From the NCBI RefSeq assembly GCF_014905615.1, contig NZ_AQGU01000025.1, positions 558,001 through 622,000 of the forward strand: a stretch of 64,000 nucleotides of DNA. The letters are read 5' to 3'. Within the stretch, counting starts at the first letter, position 1, and every line of letters starts with the position of its first letter. The notes under the pieces are model-generated. The model was not told the origin of the DNA. It saw only the letters and a list, made by a program, of their open reading frames with translations, and ran no database searches. A program made the position numbers and the translations under genes. The DNA is from Pseudoalteromonas aliena SW19 (GTDB lineage: Bacteria; Pseudomonadota; Gammaproteobacteria; Enterobacterales; Alteromonadaceae). Positions 18,490 to 28,137 of the stretch are shown in pieces.

Positions 18490-19380
18490 ATGCATATATT
18501 TATCACTGGCGCGACGGGGCTAATTGGGCAGCATTTATGCCCTTTGTTACTTGATGACAATACTGTTACAGTACTTAGTCGTAACCCTGCTAAAGCAAGC
18601 GCACTATTGGGCAATAGTGTTAAGGCCGTAAAGAATATCAGCTCTGTGGATTTTAATGGCGTTGATATTGTAATTAATCTAGCTGGCGAACCCATAGTTA
18701 ATAAACGTTGGAGCGACAAACAAAAGCAAATAATACGCGACAGCCGTATTGTTATCACACAACAAATTAGTGCTGCTATTCAAGTATGTAGTACTCCCCC
18801 ACATACGTTTATATCAGGCAGTGCTGTGGGCTTTTATGGTCGACAAAAGTGTACCCTTATCGATGAAAATTTTGACAATCCACACCCAGAATTCAGTCAT
18901 CAACTTTGTAAAGATTGGGAAGAAGCCGCACTGCTGGCACAATCAGAACTCACGAGGGTCTGTTTATTACGCACTGGTATCGTACTAGCTAAAGATGGCG
19001 GTGCATTAAGCAAAATGTTACCCGCTTTTAAGCTGTGTTTGGGTGGTCCAATTGGAAGCGGCGATCAAGGTATGTCTTGGATACATATTGACGATATGAC
19101 TCAGCTGATACTTTTTATTATCAGCCATCCTGAACTATCAGGTCCGATAAACGCCACTGCTCCTAATCCAGTCAGTAATTCTGAATTTAGTAAAAGCTTA
19201 GGTGATGCGTTATCGCGACCCGCGTTCATCCCTATGCCAAGCATTGCGTTGAAGTTACTAATGGGTGAAATGTCAGATTTGCTAACAACAGGACAATTTG
19301 TTGTCCCTCATAAGACACTCGCGAATGACTATCGTTTTCACTATCCCGATATCAAATCAGCTTTAGAGAGTTTGGTTTAG
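18490..19380 (+). CDS. TIGR01777 family epimerase (YfcH-like NAD-binding protein)
   Basis: A 296-residue extended SDR protein. Rossmann motif ITGATGLIGQHL is at residues 4-15; VINLAGEPI, the SAVGFYG motif with the catalytic Tyr, and WIHIDD toward the C-terminus are family marks. A C-terminal DUF1731-like segment follows (PALIPMPSIALKLLMGEMS-type). In enterics YfcH has no firmly known substrate. AAGGAT is 5 bp before the ATG. Monocistronic by context. Confidence 0.88.
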   Translation: MHIFITGATGLIGQHLCPLLLDDNTVTVLSRNPAKASALLGNSVKAVKNISSVDFNGVDIVINLAGEPIVNKRWSDKQKQIIRDSRIVITQQISAAIQVCSTPPHTFISGSAVGFYGRQKCTLIDENFDNPHPEFSHQLCKDWEEAALLAQSELTRVCLLRTGIVLAKDGGALSKMLPAFKLCLGGPIGSGDQGMSWIHIDDMTQLILFIISHPELSGPINATAPNPVSNSEFSKSLGDALSRPAFIPMPSIALKLLMGEMSDLLTTGQFVVPHKTLANDYRFHYPDIKSALESLV

Positions 19381-19470
19381 CTGGCATAAAACACTTAAAA
19401 ACTGATGATATGGGTGAATAATTATTTTGCCCATATGAGCGTTTAACCCGTGAATTTAATTCGGTAAACC

Positions 19471-20745
19471 TTAAATCTTTGTCGGGAGTGCCAAAGTAAA
19501 TTTAGATCCTCCGTACTCACTATCCGTCACGGACACTTGTGCATTGTGTAAAATCATAATTTCGTTAACAATAGCCAATCCTAGGCCAAAACCTAAGCTC
19601 TTGTCTTTATTAGTAAGCTGATGAAAAGGCTGAAAAATACTAGAACGATATTCAATATCAATACCTTCACCATTATCTTCAACACAAAATAAAAGTGTAT
19701 TTTTAGCTACACTCGCCGAGAGATAAATTTTAGTTCCCCCATACTTGTCTGCATTTTTCACAAGATTTGTGATGCAGCGTTCAATCAAAGTATTATCTAT
19801 CAATGCATTAAATGTTGGAGCAGTGTTATGAGTCAACTTCAAGTGATGTTTACATTCAATTAAAAGTTTCTCATGCAGTCCCTGCAAATACGCTCCAATC
19901 GGAGTTTCTTCTAATTGTAATTTAAGCTCCGCACGCTCCATTTTCGCGTAACTTAATAGCTCATCAACTAAATCCTCTAAAGCAAATATTTCATCTTCTA
20001 ATGCCTTTATATGTACCGTATTATTTTCGCTTTTAGCGGTTAACAGCATCTCTAAAATCATTTGCATACGAAAAAGTGGTGAACGGAACTCGTGTGCTAT
20101 AACATGAGTTAACTGCTTATGGCTGCCTAGAATTTTTTGCATTTGATCTGCCATTTCATTTAAACAAGTATTAACACGCCCAACCTGAAAGCGCTTTTTG
20201 GTTGGCGCCCTTGCTGACAAATCGCCCTGACTAATATTAACTAATGTAGACTCTATTTTTTTTAATTTTTGGTGTAAACCAAACAGCCAAGTAAAACAGC
20301 TAAAGGCTATTAAACTGACTAAGGTCAATAAAGTAATATCACTAACCTTTTCATCAATTTGCAATAACGTGTGATTAATGTTTTCTTTTACTTGAAAATA
20401 GCGCACAGGTGTAAACGCCTTAAAGTAATCAAACTCTTCATCATCAAACCAAGCTTGCTGACTTTGAAGCGCCAATTGAATATGTTCTGGGATAGTATCT
20501 AACTCAACGGCAGTGATAATACTTTGATTATATTCTGCAATCTTATCTAATAAGATTTGACGCCTTTGCGGTGTTATATGTGCATCTAACTCTTCAAGTA
20601 GCGCAACTTCCGAGATGAAATTTTCGGCTCTGATAATGTTTTCAACATCAACATAAAGATACGTATTAATTAAATGCGCGATAATAAAAAATACAAAAAT
20701 TGCGCTTAAAAGACCTAAATATAAAGAAACAAATAATCGTGTCAT
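19471..20745 (-). CDS. RstB-like sensor histidine kinase
   Basis: A 424-residue kinase: first membrane helix residues 5-28, periplasmic loop to about 130, second helix near 135-155, HAMP with GDLSARAPTKKRFQ, H box VIAHEFRSPLFRMQMILE, N box NLVKNADKYGG and G boxes DNGEGID and GFGLGLAIV. The family usual phospho-His/Glu pair is present. It is encoded 80 bp after its response regulator and likely co-transcribed. The signal is unknown. Confidence 0.87.
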   Translation of the reverse strand: MTRLFVSLYLGLLSAIFVFFIIAHLINTYLYVDVENIIRAENFISEVALLEELDAHITPQRRQILLDKIAEYNQSIITAVELDTIPEHIQLALQSQQAWFDDEEFDYFKAFTPVRYFQVKENINHTLLQIDEKVSDITLLTLVSLIAFSCFTWLFGLHQKLKKIESTLVNISQGDLSARAPTKKRFQVGRVNTCLNEMADQMQKILGSHKQLTHVIAHEFRSPLFRMQMILEMLLTAKSENNTVHIKALEDEIFALEDLVDELLSYAKMERAELKLQLEETPIGAYLQGLHEKLLIECKHHLKLTHNTAPTFNALIDNTLIERCITNLVKNADKYGGTKIYLSASVAKNTLLFCVEDNGEGIDIEYRSSIFQPFHQLTNKDKSLGFGLGLAIVNEIMILHNAQVSVTDSEYGGSKFTLALPTKI

Positions 20746-20825
20746 GTAATCTAATTTCCTGAAATATAAATGAGAGCGTAACCTAAATCAGAAATGTGTA
20801 ATGTACGCGATTTTATAGATACAAC

Positions 20826-21548
20826 TTACCAAAAATCAGGAACAAACATATAACCCTTACCCCGCACGGTAATTAAACCTTGTGGTCGGTTAGCATCGTC
20901 TTTTAGCTTTTTTCGTATTTGAGCTATTTTATTATCTATGGATCTATCTAAACCATCGTATTCAACACTTCTAAGCGATTTCAACAACTCTTCTCTGCTT
21001 AAGACTTGCTCTGCATGCTGCGCAAGTTGCCAAAGCAGCGAAAACTCAGAAGGCGTTAAAGGCACCAGCTCATCCGCTAACTTACAACGTTGCAACGAAT
21101 TATTTAGCCATAACGCACCAAAAACTTTCTCTTTGCTTGTGCTTTGAGTAGTTTCAATCTGTTTAGGGTTCTCAATGCTTTGACTCCTTCGTAACAGATT
21201 CTTAATTCTAGCGAGTAACACTCTAGGTTGAATCGGTTTTTGAACAAAGTCATCTGCTCCTATTTCCAATGCTGCCACTTGGTCCATATCATCACCGCTG
21301 GCAGTTAACATTAAAATCTGTCCTGAATATTGACTTCTTACCTCACGACACACAGCTAAACCGTCAATACCCGGTAACATTAAATCAAGAATAACCAAGG
21401 TTGGTGATGTGTGTAATATTTTTTCAACAGCACTTAATCCCGAATTAACGACGTAAACATCAAAATTAAAATTTGAAAGGTAATCTTGTAATAAAGATGC
21501 GAGCTTTTCGTCATCTTCGACCAACAGAATACTCTGATTATTTAACAT
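20826..21548 (-). CDS. RstA-like response regulator (OmpR family)
   Basis: A 240-residue regulator with receiver (LLVEDDEKLASLL; phospho-Asp in LVILDLMLPGIDG near 55; Lys in FVQKPIQP) and a winged-helix DNA-binding domain ending VRGKGYMFVPDFW. A Gln/Thr/Ser-rich linker near residues 125-145 separates them. It is upstream of and in the same direction as the RstB-like kinase, forming a two-gene operon. Pairing with RstA/RstB rests on overall resemblance and is less certain than the domain calls. Confidence 0.87.
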   Translation of the reverse strand: MLNNQSILLVEDDEKLASLLQDYLSNFNFDVYVVNSGLSAVEKILHTSPTLVILDLMLPGIDGLAVCREVRSQYSGQILMLTASGDDMDQVAALEIGADDFVQKPIQPRVLLARIKNLLRRSQSIENPKQIETTQSTSKEKVFGALWLNNSLQRCKLADELVPLTPSEFSLLWQLAQHAEQVLSREELLKSLRSVEYDGLDRSIDNKIAQIRKKLKDDANRPQGLITVRGKGYMFVPDFW

Positions 21549-21822
21549 TTTATAAAGATAGGTTATTCAAGTAAAACATAAGCATCAATATAACAGACAA
21601 ATGAAAAAGAGACATTATTAGGGGGATTACCAGGGCATGTTTATCTTTGTGGATTGAAATTTGTAGCCGTATCGTTCTTTCCTATACATAGTCGATACCA
21701 TACAAAAAGCTAAACATACGCTGCTAAGTAAGTTTTAGGGGCGCTTAGTCTAATTAGATAAAGCCGCCCCGAGACAATACTGAAAAATTAATACATTCAG
21801 ATGCCTCTTTGCTTACTTAGAT

Positions 21823-22863
21823 TTATGGTTGTAGCAAGTATTTATCTAACTCCGCTTTTGTCATTTCGTGTGCGCCATCAAACGGTGCTGCTTCAATAGT
21901 AAAAAAGTAAAATTCAGGTCCTAACTCAGCGCCTAACATTTCACGAAAATACGTTAATTGCGCTCCGTGACCAGCATGATCTCGACCTAACTTATCGGCC
22001 GTTACGCCATTAACACAACACCACGAATGAACGCCTACTTTAGCACCTTCGGTGTATACGCGTTTTGCACCTGATGCGAATAAATCAACTCCACCTGAAT
22101 ATATTGCAGAGTCACTTTCTACCATAGTGGTTAATTGCGCATTACGGACTAATCGGCCTGTATGCATATTAATTTCGTCATTAACCGAACCGCTGATCTG
22201 CTGTAATATTAATGTATCAACCGCTGGGTTGTTATTAATCAAATCACTCATTTGTATATAGGTGTTAGTTCCTAAATCACCATTCACGGTGGCCTTTGTT
22301 CCTGTAACTTCAATAGTGCTGCTACCGCCATTAACAAGGGATTCATTGAACACTAAGCGAACATTAAATATTCCTTTGGTTTGACGATCAGTCACTGTAC
22401 CACTGTAAATGATATTATCGCTGTCCTCTTGAATATCAATAGAGGTACTATCTAATGCACGAGCAGGGTTTGCGACTGCTTGCTCAAAAGGTAGATCACT
22501 TTCCAGTACGGTTAGTGAGCTGACTGGCTCTTCTTTATCAAAGTTAAACCCTATCATCAAATAGCCATTTTTATACTTAGCCGCAATTATGTTGTCCCCG
22601 GTATAAATTTCTACAAGACTAATGTCAAACTTAACACCTTCAATTTGTAATTCTAACTCTGCTTGATTTTGCTTAAATGTTTCGACATATTTAGACACAT
22701 CTTCTGGTTGGATCAAGTGTACAGCCGCAGGCGAAGTCGGATTGGTAGGAGTCGTTGTTTTTACTGGTGCCACAGGGGTTATGACTTTTTTTGAGTTACT
22801 TCCGCACCCTTGCAATACAAGTGTTGTCGCGACGGTTAATGCCATAATAGTTAATTTATTCAT
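21823..22863 (-). CDS. Lipoprotein with ClpP/crotonase-like serine hydrolase region
   Basis: A 346-residue protein with a lipoprotein signal (lipobox LQGC, Cys20), a Pro/Thr-rich linker (residues 25-45), a beta-rich middle part (50-210) and a C-terminal domain resembling COG3904-type ClpP-fold proteins. That domain shows ISGSVNDEINMHTGRLVR, then SAIYSGGVDLFASGAKRV with a possible nucleophile Ser, then GVHSWCCVNG and GPEFYFFTIEAAPFDGAHEM. If active it would act in the envelope. The catalytic assignment is inference; the nucleophile context lacks the cysteines often seen there. Monocistronic. Confidence 0.6.
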   Translation of the reverse strand: MNKLTIMALTVATTLVLQGCGSNSKKVITPVAPVKTTTPTNPTSPAAVHLIQPEDVSKYVETFKQNQAELELQIEGVKFDISLVEIYTGDNIIAAKYKNGYLMIGFNFDKEEPVSSLTVLESDLPFEQAVANPARALDSTSIDIQEDSDNIIYSGTVTDRQTKGIFNVRLVFNESLVNGGSSTIEVTGTKATVNGDLGTNTYIQMSDLINNNPAVDTLILQQISGSVNDEINMHTGRLVRNAQLTTMVESDSAIYSGGVDLFASGAKRVYTEGAKVGVHSWCCVNGVTADKLGRDHAGHGAQLTYFREMLGAELGPEFYFFTIEAAPFDGAHEMTKAELDKYLLQP

Positions 22864-23122
22864 AATACTGCCCGTTTATCTTTAAGTGGGGCCAGTATAA
22901 ATATAAGGTTACACATACAATAGTGAGAGTTTGTCGTGCGAATGTATGTAAAATCATTACAAACAGAGTTATAGCGATTAGTTTAAGGGTTGTTGACCTT
23001 TTTGGATTAAAACTTGTTCAATCTAAGGGGCGATTTAATCGCGACGTGAAGTTTGTAACTTAGTGGGCTCGGTAACTGCTCCTGCGTTACTTTAATGACT
23101 TACATCCTTGTAAGAATAAATC

Positions 23123-23158
23123 AAAACCGAACAAAGCTTCCATGTTTTGCTCGGTTTT
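23123..23158. terminator. Probable terminator hairpin
   Basis: AAAACCGA pairs with TCGGTTTT, extended after one mismatch by CAAA/TTTG, 17 bp beyond the end of the DUF2987 gene. The 310-bp interval to 22863 otherwise shows only AT-rich sequence, with a short palindrome TTACATCCTTGTAA near 23100. Confidence 0.6.
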
Positions 23159-23174
23159 ACTTATGTAAATCAGG

Positions 23175-23846
23175 CTATTTTACAATCCATGGTGTTACTT
23201 TTAAAACCTGCGATATATCACCAAGCACTGCGTTATCATCTTCCCAGCTATTTTCAACTGCAAAGTAACACACTGACTTTTCGCACGTAATGTTCTTATC
23301 ATCAAATTGTACTGGGCTTTTAAATGTAACAGCAACGCCCTTTTGCTCCGGTAGTAAAAACCACATTAACTTACTGACAAAAAAGCCGGACAAATCAGTT
23401 AACAGCTCATCAAGTTCTTCGTTAATGATATACAGCGATTGCTTTGAAAACGCTAAACCCTCTAGTTCGTTTGCTTCTATTTGTAGCTTTAATTGGCAAT
23501 CATGAGAAGGGTTCTGTGGCTCCACTACAATCACGGCTTTATCGCTATCAAGCTGCTTATCAAACGGTAATAATAGCTGGGCTTTATCGGTAAAGTTAAG
23601 CGGATACTCGTTTTTTTCGGTTAAAATAGTGCCGCTTTTTATTGCACACGACTCGTTTGTGCCAATGTCACTAATATAAAAATTTACGCGCGCATATTGA
23701 AAATCGCCTTTATTAACGACCTTTAATCTGTCGTAAAAACCGTCGTACGACATTACAAACTCTCTCGCATTGGCGTTAAATACAGTCGCACTGAGCAACA
23801 ACAACGAGAAAAAATTCGCGCAAGTTAGAATACGTTTATTCATCAA
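23175..23846 (-). CDS. DUF2987-like periplasmic protein
   Basis: A 223-residue protein with a signal peptide (cleavage near ANA, residue 27) and the family features REFVMSYDGFYDRLKVVNKG, FYISDIG and KVTPWIVK at the C-terminus. Four cysteines in the mature protein may form disulphides. Function unknown. Its start overlaps the end of the glucosaminidase gene by 11 bp, so the two are one transcriptional unit acting in the envelope. Confidence 0.78.
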   Translation of the reverse strand: MMNKRILTCANFFSLLLLSATVFNANAREFVMSYDGFYDRLKVVNKGDFQYARVNFYISDIGTNESCAIKSGTILTEKNEYPLNFTDKAQLLLPFDKQLDSDKAVIVVEPQNPSHDCQLKLQIEANELEGLAFSKQSLYIINEELDELLTDLSGFFVSKLMWFLLPEQKGVAVTFKSPVQFDDKNITCEKSVCYFAVENSWEDDNAVLGDISQVLKVTPWIVK

Positions 23847-24642
23847 AGTAAGCTCTATTTTGGTTGATCATGGTGTTCAATTCTTCAATGTACGCTTCAC
23901 CACGTTCTGAATACGACATTAAACCCTGCGTTAGTTTTGTAGCCTTGATCTGCTTTTTTTCAAGGCGTAGGTTCTCGCGAATAACGCGTAAATCTTTATA
24001 TGCCGAATGCGTGTTTATATTTTTAAAATAAGAATTTATAGCCGCTCTTACCGATTTAAACGCAGCCACTTCATGCGCTGCACCGCTATTACGGCGTCTT
24101 GGCACCATTCCACAGCCTTTTGAATAGCACCACTGGCCAAAAAAGTTAAGCCCTATGCGTGCAAAACGCGATGTGCCCCATGCAGATTCGTTAGCCGCTT
24201 GCATCAACGCTAATTCTTTAGGAATAACATCAACACGACGTAAAGCATGCGCTAGCGTTAATGTATCAAGTGTTGTTGGCAGACCGTACGTTTTTAAAAT
24301 TTTAACAATATCTTTGCTTTGCTTTTGTTCTAATGACAAATCATTTTGCAGCATCATTCTAGCTATTTCGAGCTTAGCTCGCTGCTGCAGTATTTTTTTA
24401 TTTTCGGCTTCTACATGTGGGCGAATAAAATCAAAGAAGGCTCGTTTTTTTTCTTTTACATCACTAAACTCAGAAAACTTTGGTAATTTTACATTGTGCA
24501 GTGGTTTTTCTTTTTTCTTAATTTTTTTAGGTTGTTCAGTCGTTTTTTGATCCGATACAACACCGTCACTTTGTATAAATGGATACGCAAGCGCCCATAT
24601 AAAAAAGACGGTTAACAAAAACTGAAAAATAATTTTTAGCAT
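23836..24642 (-). CDS. Bax-like glucosaminidase domain protein
   Basis: A 268-residue protein with an N-terminal membrane anchor (residues 3-24), a Lys-rich linker, and a C-terminal mannosyl-glycoprotein endo-beta-N-acetylglucosaminidase domain of the Bax/FlgJ type: ALMQAANESAWGTSRFARIGLNFFGQWCY holds the catalytic Glu in ANES (near residue 150), and YFKNINTHSAYKDLR follows. It would cut peptidoglycan glycan strands in the periplasm. First gene of the two-gene unit with the DUF2987 protein. Confidence 0.87.
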   Translation of the reverse strand: MLKIIFQFLLTVFFIWALAYPFIQSDGVVSDQKTTEQPKKIKKKEKPLHNVKLPKFSEFSDVKEKKRAFFDFIRPHVEAENKKILQQRAKLEIARMMLQNDLSLEQKQSKDIVKILKTYGLPTTLDTLTLAHALRRVDVIPKELALMQAANESAWGTSRFARIGLNFFGQWCYSKGCGMVPRRRNSGAAHEVAAFKSVRAAINSYFKNINTHSAYKDLRVIRENLRLEKKQIKATKLTQGLMSYSERGEAYIEELNTMINQNRAYFDE

Positions 24643-24813
24643 GTACTCTCTCTTTCAAACAACTAATTATGCATGGTTAATACACAAGCATACGAAACAC
24701 TATTATACCTAAGCCACTTTATAAACGCGAATAACTAATGTTGTGTGTTAATTCGCAATTTATAAGTGCATGGGTATACTGCTAGCGTTACTAATTATTT
24801 TTGAGCGAGCAGT

Positions 24814-26106
24814 ATGGATAAACAATGGCAAAGCCGAATAATAGATCAATACAAACACCGTCCTAACGATAATCGCTCACCGTGGCAGGTTGACCGTTCT
24901 CGTATTATTCACGCAGCAGCATTTCGGCGTCTACAAGCCAAGACCCAGATTATGGGCATTGGTTTAAACGACTTTTACCGTACTCGCCTTACCCACTCTT
25001 TAGAAGTATCACAAATTGGTACCGGCATACTGCGTCATTTAAAAGCGCAACATAGCGACTTTACGCACTTTCCATCAAGCGGACTACTAGAAACACTCTG
25101 TTTAGCGCACGATATTGGCCATCCACCTTTTGGTCATGGTGGAGAAATAGCCTTAAATTATATGATGCGTAACCACGGTGGCTTTGAAGGCAATGCACAA
25201 ACATTACGAATTGTCGCCAAACTTGAGCCCTACAGTAATGGGCACGGTATGAACCTAACTCGCCGCACGTTATTGGGCTTTATAAAATACCCTGCCTTTA
25301 TTGATACGCTTTGGCACACAATTCCTGATTCAACAATGCCTCGAGCGTTTATAAAAGCCGATGACTGGCGACCAGCAAAAGGAGTGTACAACGACGACAG
25401 TGCCATATTCAATTGGATAGTAGAGCCGCTAAGTGAAAACGATAAAGCACTGCTCGGTAACCACGCTACAAGTGATAAGTATCGCGCTAAAACAACGTAT
25501 AAATCACTCGACAGCGCTATCATGGAACATGCCGACGACATCGCTTATGCCGTGCACGACCTTGAAGATGCAATTGCAACTCATGTACTCACTTTAGATG
25601 ACTGGCAAACGCATGCATTGCCTCAATTAAAGACACTTAACTTTGAGTGGTTAAATAATATGCTGGATTCGCTCACTAAGCGTTTATTTTCAAAACATGA
25701 CTATGAGCGTAAAGATGCTATTGGTGAGCTAGTTAATACCTTTATTATTCATATACATTTGGATATTCAAAACGATGACTTTGAATGCCCTATTTTAAAG
25801 TACACCGCTAAATTGGATGTGCAATACGACAGTGTATTACAAATACTTAAGCATTTTGTATTTCAACGTTTAATACGTGATCCTGAAATGCAGCAAATCG
25901 AGTTTAAAGGACAAAACTTACTGATAGAGTTATTTACTGCGTTTGCCAGCGATCCGCTGCGTTTATTGCCTGAAACAACACAAGCGCAATACATAGAGGC
26001 TGAAAAACAAAATCAAGGCATGCGCATAATTTGTGATTACTTAAGTGGAATGAGCGACGAATACGCCTATAAAACATATCAACGATTGTTTTCACCTATC
26101 CAATAG
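24814..26106 (+). CDS. dgt: dGTPase family HD-domain triphosphohydrolase
   Basis: A 430-residue HD-superfamily enzyme that converts dNTPs (typically dGTP) to nucleoside and triphosphate. Metal-binding motifs: RLTHSLEVSQIG near residue 66, LAHDIGHPPFGHGGE near 95, and MEHADDIAYAVHDLED near 237. The length fits the shorter dGTPase subgroup rather than the 505-residue E. coli Dgt. Some members deplete dNTPs during phage infection; nothing here shows that role. Followed by a strong terminator. Confidence 0.9.
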   Translation: MDKQWQSRIIDQYKHRPNDNRSPWQVDRSRIIHAAAFRRLQAKTQIMGIGLNDFYRTRLTHSLEVSQIGTGILRHLKAQHSDFTHFPSSGLLETLCLAHDIGHPPFGHGGEIALNYMMRNHGGFEGNAQTLRIVAKLEPYSNGHGMNLTRRTLLGFIKYPAFIDTLWHTIPDSTMPRAFIKADDWRPAKGVYNDDSAIFNWIVEPLSENDKALLGNHATSDKYRAKTTYKSLDSAIMEHADDIAYAVHDLEDAIATHVLTLDDWQTHALPQLKTLNFEWLNNMLDSLTKRLFSKHDYERKDAIGELVNTFIIHIHLDIQNDDFECPILKYTAKLDVQYDSVLQILKHFVFQRLIRDPEMQQIEFKGQNLLIELFTAFASDPLRLLPETTQAQYIEAEKQNQGMRIICDYLSGMSDEYAYKTYQRLFSPIQ

Positions 26107-26114
26107 CTAACACT

Positions 26115-26155
26115 AAAAAGGCTGAGTAAATTAAACTTACTCAGCCTTTTTCATT
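26115..26155. terminator. Strong bidirectional terminator
   Basis: AAAAAGGCTGAGTAA (26115-26129) pairs perfectly over 15 bp with TTACTCAGCCTTTTT (26137-26151), followed by a T-rich tail. It lies between dgt and the convergent peptidase remnant. Confidence 0.9.
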
Positions 26156-26168
26156 TTTTAAAGTGTTT

Positions 26169-27345
26169 TTATAATGGCTTTACACCCATGTTGTATAACG
26201 TAAAGCCATACATATCAGCGTATAAATCAATTATTTTACTCGTCGGTGTACCTGCACCATGCCATGCATTCGTTTCTATACGAATAAGCGTAGGATTACT
26301 GCCCGTTTGTTTTGCTTGAAGCTCAGCTGCGAACTTAAACGAATGAGAAGGAACTACACGGTCATCGTGATCGCCGGTGGTGATCATGGTTGCAGGGTAC
26401 TCAACGCCTGCTTTTACATTGTGAAGCGGTGAGTAACCTTTAATGTATTCAAACATTTCTTTGCTTTGATCACTGGTACCATAGTCGAACGCCCAACCGG
26501 CGCCAGCAGTAAATGTATGGTAGCGCAGCATATCAAGTACACCTACTGCAGGTAATGCAACTTGAAATAAACCAGGACGCTGCGTCATAACTGCACCAAC
26601 GAGTAATCCACCATTAGAGCCACCACGAAGCGCTAAGCGATTTTTCGACGTGTACTTTTTATCTTGTAAATACTCAGCTGCCGCAATAAAGTCGTCAAAC
26701 ACATTTTGCTTTTGCAACTTAGTCCCTGCGTTATGCCAGTCTTTACCGTATTCACTACCGCCGCGAATATTAGCTACAGCATATATTCCACCTTGCTCAA
26801 GCCATACTGCGGTAGTTGAACTAAAACTTGGCGTTAAACTAATATTAAACCCACCATAACCATATAAAATGGTTGGATTTGAGCCATCAAGCTTAATACC
26901 TGTTTTATAGGTAATAATCATTGGCACTTTCGTACCATCTTTTGATGTGTAAAAACTTGTTCTGAGGTGTAATCATCGCTATTAAAGTCTATTGCTGATT
27001 TGCGATATAGCCCCGACTCACCAGTAGTTACATCAAACGTGTAGGTAGTCCCTGGAGTTTTATAATTCGTGAATGAATAATATAGCGTTGTTTGAGCTCT
27101 TTTACCGCCAAAACCACGTGCAGTCCCCACGCCTGGTAAGGTAATATCGCGAATTAACTCGCCTTTTATTGTTGTACTGTTTTACCTGCGAAATAGCATC
27201 AACCATTGTAGTTGGCAAAAAAGGTATCGCCACCTTTTGTAAGGTTTAGCACGTTTTTCGTCTCTGGGAAAATAACTGAATTTACTTGCTTCATTAGTGC
27301 TTGTACTTCTTTTTTGGCTGCTCAGCACTTTTGTCTATTTAGATG
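26169..27345 (-). pseudogene. Prolyl oligopeptidase (S9A), 5'-truncated with several frameshifts
   Basis: The C-terminal catalytic domain is complete in one frame (26169-26927) with Ser in RGGSNGGLL, Asp in GDHDDRVVP and His in NAWHGAG. The preceding segments lie in other frames: ARGFGGKRAQTTLYYSF and onwards at 26950-27130, MVDAISQVKQYN near 27170, and MKQVNSVIFPETKNVLNLTK near 27220-27310. At least three indels are needed to rejoin them (near 26950, 27175 and 27205), and most of the N-terminal beta-propeller is missing. It is a decayed gene. Confidence 0.88.
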
Positions 27346-27432
27346 CGGTCAATGCCATTTATCGTTGTAAACAAATGTAAATTTAGGCTTTAATAGCCCA
27401 TGATCCTCATTAAAATAATAAACGAGCTATAT

Positions 27433-27747
27433 ATGGAAAATCCACACCCTAAGTTCAAAAACTTTAACGCTTTTTATCCTTATTATTTAAAAGAACACCG
27501 TAATGTTATTTGCCGCCGTTTGCACTTTATTGGCAGTACATTGGTAATTGTCGTAATAGCAATCGCCTTAATAAAATCACAATATACTTTATTATGGTTA
27601 TTACCTTTAATCGGCTATGGATTTGCTTGGGTAGGACACTTCTTTTTTGAAAAAAATCGCCCTGCTACTTTTAAACACCCTTTTTACAGTTTGTGGGGAG
27701 ATTGGGTTATGTTTAAAGACATACTGATTGGTAGAATTAAATTTTAG
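27433..27747 (+). CDS. DUF962 / Mpo1-like membrane protein (short form)
   Basis: A 104-residue protein with two membrane helices and the family motifs FNAFYPYYLKEHRNVICRRLHFIG (start) and WVGHFFFEKNRPATFKHPFYSL. The family includes yeast Mpo1, a dioxygenase in 2-hydroxy fatty acid breakdown; the conserved His residues are present. ATG 27433 is chosen over an upstream in-frame ATG because it matches the family start. A longer paralogue is at 45105-45623. Confidence 0.82.
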   Translation: MENPHPKFKNFNAFYPYYLKEHRNVICRRLHFIGSTLVIVVIAIALIKSQYTLLWLLPLIGYGFAWVGHFFFEKNRPATFKHPFYSLWGDWVMFKDILIGRIKF

Positions 27748-28137
27748 CCATATTGTTATACTGATTTACTTATAAGAAATGCACTGTTTCACTGTTTAAA
27801 ATACAAACTAAAAGTATTCAATTATTTGTAGCATCACCATTAAATATTAATTAACTTAACACTTAATGGTTTTAGATCTTTGAGTTCATTTATAATTTTT
27901 TTTACAATTACCTACCGACTCAAAACAAGCAGCTTCTATTGTTTCCTTAGTAGTTTCCCCTCCATTATTTGTTAACTAAAGATTGCTTAAATATAGTTAT
28001 AAAAGCACCTAGATTAATTGAATGCGATTGACACACTTTGTTAATCAAGTATATGTTCAAAGTAACAAAGAGGTTTACTCGCTTTCTTGTAAACAATTAG
28101 AATAATTTAATGGATTTTCAAATAAGGGAAATAAAAC
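27748..28137. other. 390-bp intergenic region before the TonB receptor
   Basis: AT-rich, no recognisable gene. It must contain the receptor promoter. The ribosome binding site AAGGGA is 8 bp before the receptor ATG. I see no clear Fur box. Confidence 0.5.

Noticed and set aside
24814..26106. dGTPase as part of a defence island
   Set aside because: Surrounded by ordinary envelope and metabolic genes with no mobile elements; best read as housekeeping.
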